Shown here piece by piece: positions 61,367-64,000 of a stretch of DNA of 64,000 bases; position 1 is the stretch's first letter, and the number at the start of each line of letters is the position of its first letter. A model generated the notes under the pieces. It was not told the DNA's origin. It did not search any database and was given only the letters and a program-made list of their open reading frames with translations. Position numbers and translations under genes: made by a program. The stretch comes from JBMYRH01 sp049602155 (GTDB taxonomy: Bacteria; Myxococcota_A; UBA9042; PHBI01; JBMYRH01): NCBI GenBank assembly GCA_049602155.1, contig JBMYRH010000015.1:1-64000 (forward strand). Reading direction: 5' to 3'.

Positions 61367-61756
61367 ATGGCAGACCTCAGTATCGACCAAGTTAAAGAGT
61401 ACCTCGGAAACCTCACCGTCCTTGAGCTGGCTGACCTCGTGAAGGCCCTCGAAGAGGAGTGGGGCGTCAGCGCAGCAGCACCCGTGGCCGTGGCAGCAAT
61501 GCCTGGTGCCGGTGGCGGCGACGCTGGTGCAGCAGCCGAGGAGCAGACCGAGTTCGACGTGAACTTGATCTCTGCTGGCGACAAGAAAATCGCCGTCATC
61601 AAGGCGGTTCGCGAGATCACCGGCTTGGGCCTCAAGGAGGCCAAGGCGCTCGTGGACGACGTGCCGAAGGCGATCAAGGAGGGCGTGTCCAAGGACGAAG
61701 CCGCCGAGATCGAGACGAAGATCAAAGATGCAGGCGGCTCCGTGGAGCTCAAGTAA
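61367..61756 (+). CDS. rplL: 50S ribosomal protein L7/L12
   Basis: A 129-residue L12. ATG 61367 follows CAGGAG; the 12 residues upstream in frame are not needed. The N-terminal dimerisation helix (L-T-V-L-E-L-A-D-L-V-K-A-L-E-E) is joined by an Ala/Gly/Met hinge to the C-terminal domain with K-I-A-V-I-K-A-V-R-E-I-T-G-L-G-L-K-E-A-K. It recruits translation GTPases. Confidence 0.97.
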   Translation: MADLSIDQVKEYLGNLTVLELADLVKALEEEWGVSAAAPVAVAAMPGAGGGDAGAAAEEQTEFDVNLISAGDKKIAVIKAVREITGLGLKEAKALVDDVPKAIKEGVSKDEAAEIETKIKDAGGSVELK

Positions 61757-61765
61757 GAGCCTGCG

Positions 61766-61827
61766 CACCCCTCGGGGTGTGACTCAACCAGAGCGTCGCC
61801 GGCGTGTGTCGGCGGCGTCTCTGTTGA
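61766..61827 (+). promoter_or_regulatory. Structured rplL-rpoB spacer (attenuator/processing-like stems)
   Basis: A short CACCCC/GGGGTG hairpin (61766-61779) is followed by a long stem (61783-61827) in which CTCAAC-C-AGAG-CGTCGCCG pairs with the complementary downstream arm with two bulges and one or more wobbles. No T-run follows, so processing or partial attenuation is more likely than full termination. Confidence 0.55.
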
Positions 61828-61925
61828 GTGTTGAGATGACCGGGCACTGCTCGGTTTCCCGCGTCGGACTGGCGCGTTCCTAGTGCCGACTGTTATGTCG
61901 GCTAACCGGATATCAAGGAGCGATC

Positions 61926-64000
<2,075 letters not shown>

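Overview
The window is a dense, roughly 60+ % GC chromosomal segment of a Gram-negative bacterium. It carries outer-membrane lipoprotein machinery (LolA and a LolC/E-like permease), many predicted lipoproteins, a beta-barrel candidate, cysteine-rich secreted proteins and a MXAN_5187-C-like protein. Together these suggest the former Deltaproteobacteria, most likely Myxococcota or the Bradymonas group. That placement is inferred from gene content and not from any search. I see no insertion sequence, prophage, integrase or CRISPR array.

Layout. 1-5.4 kb: end of a Cys-rich protein, an exported protein built of five ~100-residue repeats that I do not recognise, a TPR lipoprotein, a cupin and two small membrane proteins. 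5.4-8.5 kb: two overlapping photolyase/cryptochrome genes. 9-13 kb: type II glutamine synthetase, an anchored protein and ComEC. 12.8-15.8 kb (minus strand): the translation cluster rpsB-tsf-pyrH-frr, with a strong terminator between tsf and pyrH. 16-25 kb: a flippase-like protein, a lipoprotein, nth, then a long minus-strand cluster lysC - two unknowns - LolC/E-like permease - RodZ-like HTH protein - mgtE - recO. 25-27.3 kb: pepA and ssb; ssb is broken by a 10-N assembly gap beside a piece that does not look like SSB. 27.4-34.4 kb: a multidomain lipoprotein overlapping an unusual methyltransferase gene, a rhomboid protease, and rimO-lolA. 34.5-42 kb: TPR protein, MATE/Wzx-type flippase with a lipoprotein, MXAN_5187-C-like protein, repeat lipoprotein, hflX. 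42.2-53.5 kb: the most distinctive locus, an outer-membrane barrel candidate followed by two giant paralogous metzincin lipoproteins, closed by a terminator. 53.5-64 kb: Smr protein, pyrF, rlmB, then the conserved run of four tRNA genes, tuf, rpmG, tRNA-Trp, secE, nusG, rplK, rplA, rplJ, rplL and the 5' part of rpoB.

How the genes fit together. The right end and the rpsB cluster are standard translation/transcription operons with visible cis-elements: two good sigma70-type promoters, terminators, an L10-type leader with a possible Shine-Dalgarno switch, and a structured rplL-rpoB spacer. Much of the rest serves the cell envelope: lipoprotein trafficking, polysaccharide or lipid flipping, membrane proteolysis and large surface lipoproteins. 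The best candidate for an undescribed system is the barrel plus twin metzincins at 42.2-53.5 kb. The five-repeat exported protein and the methyltransferase with possible tandem PqqD-like N-terminal domains come next.
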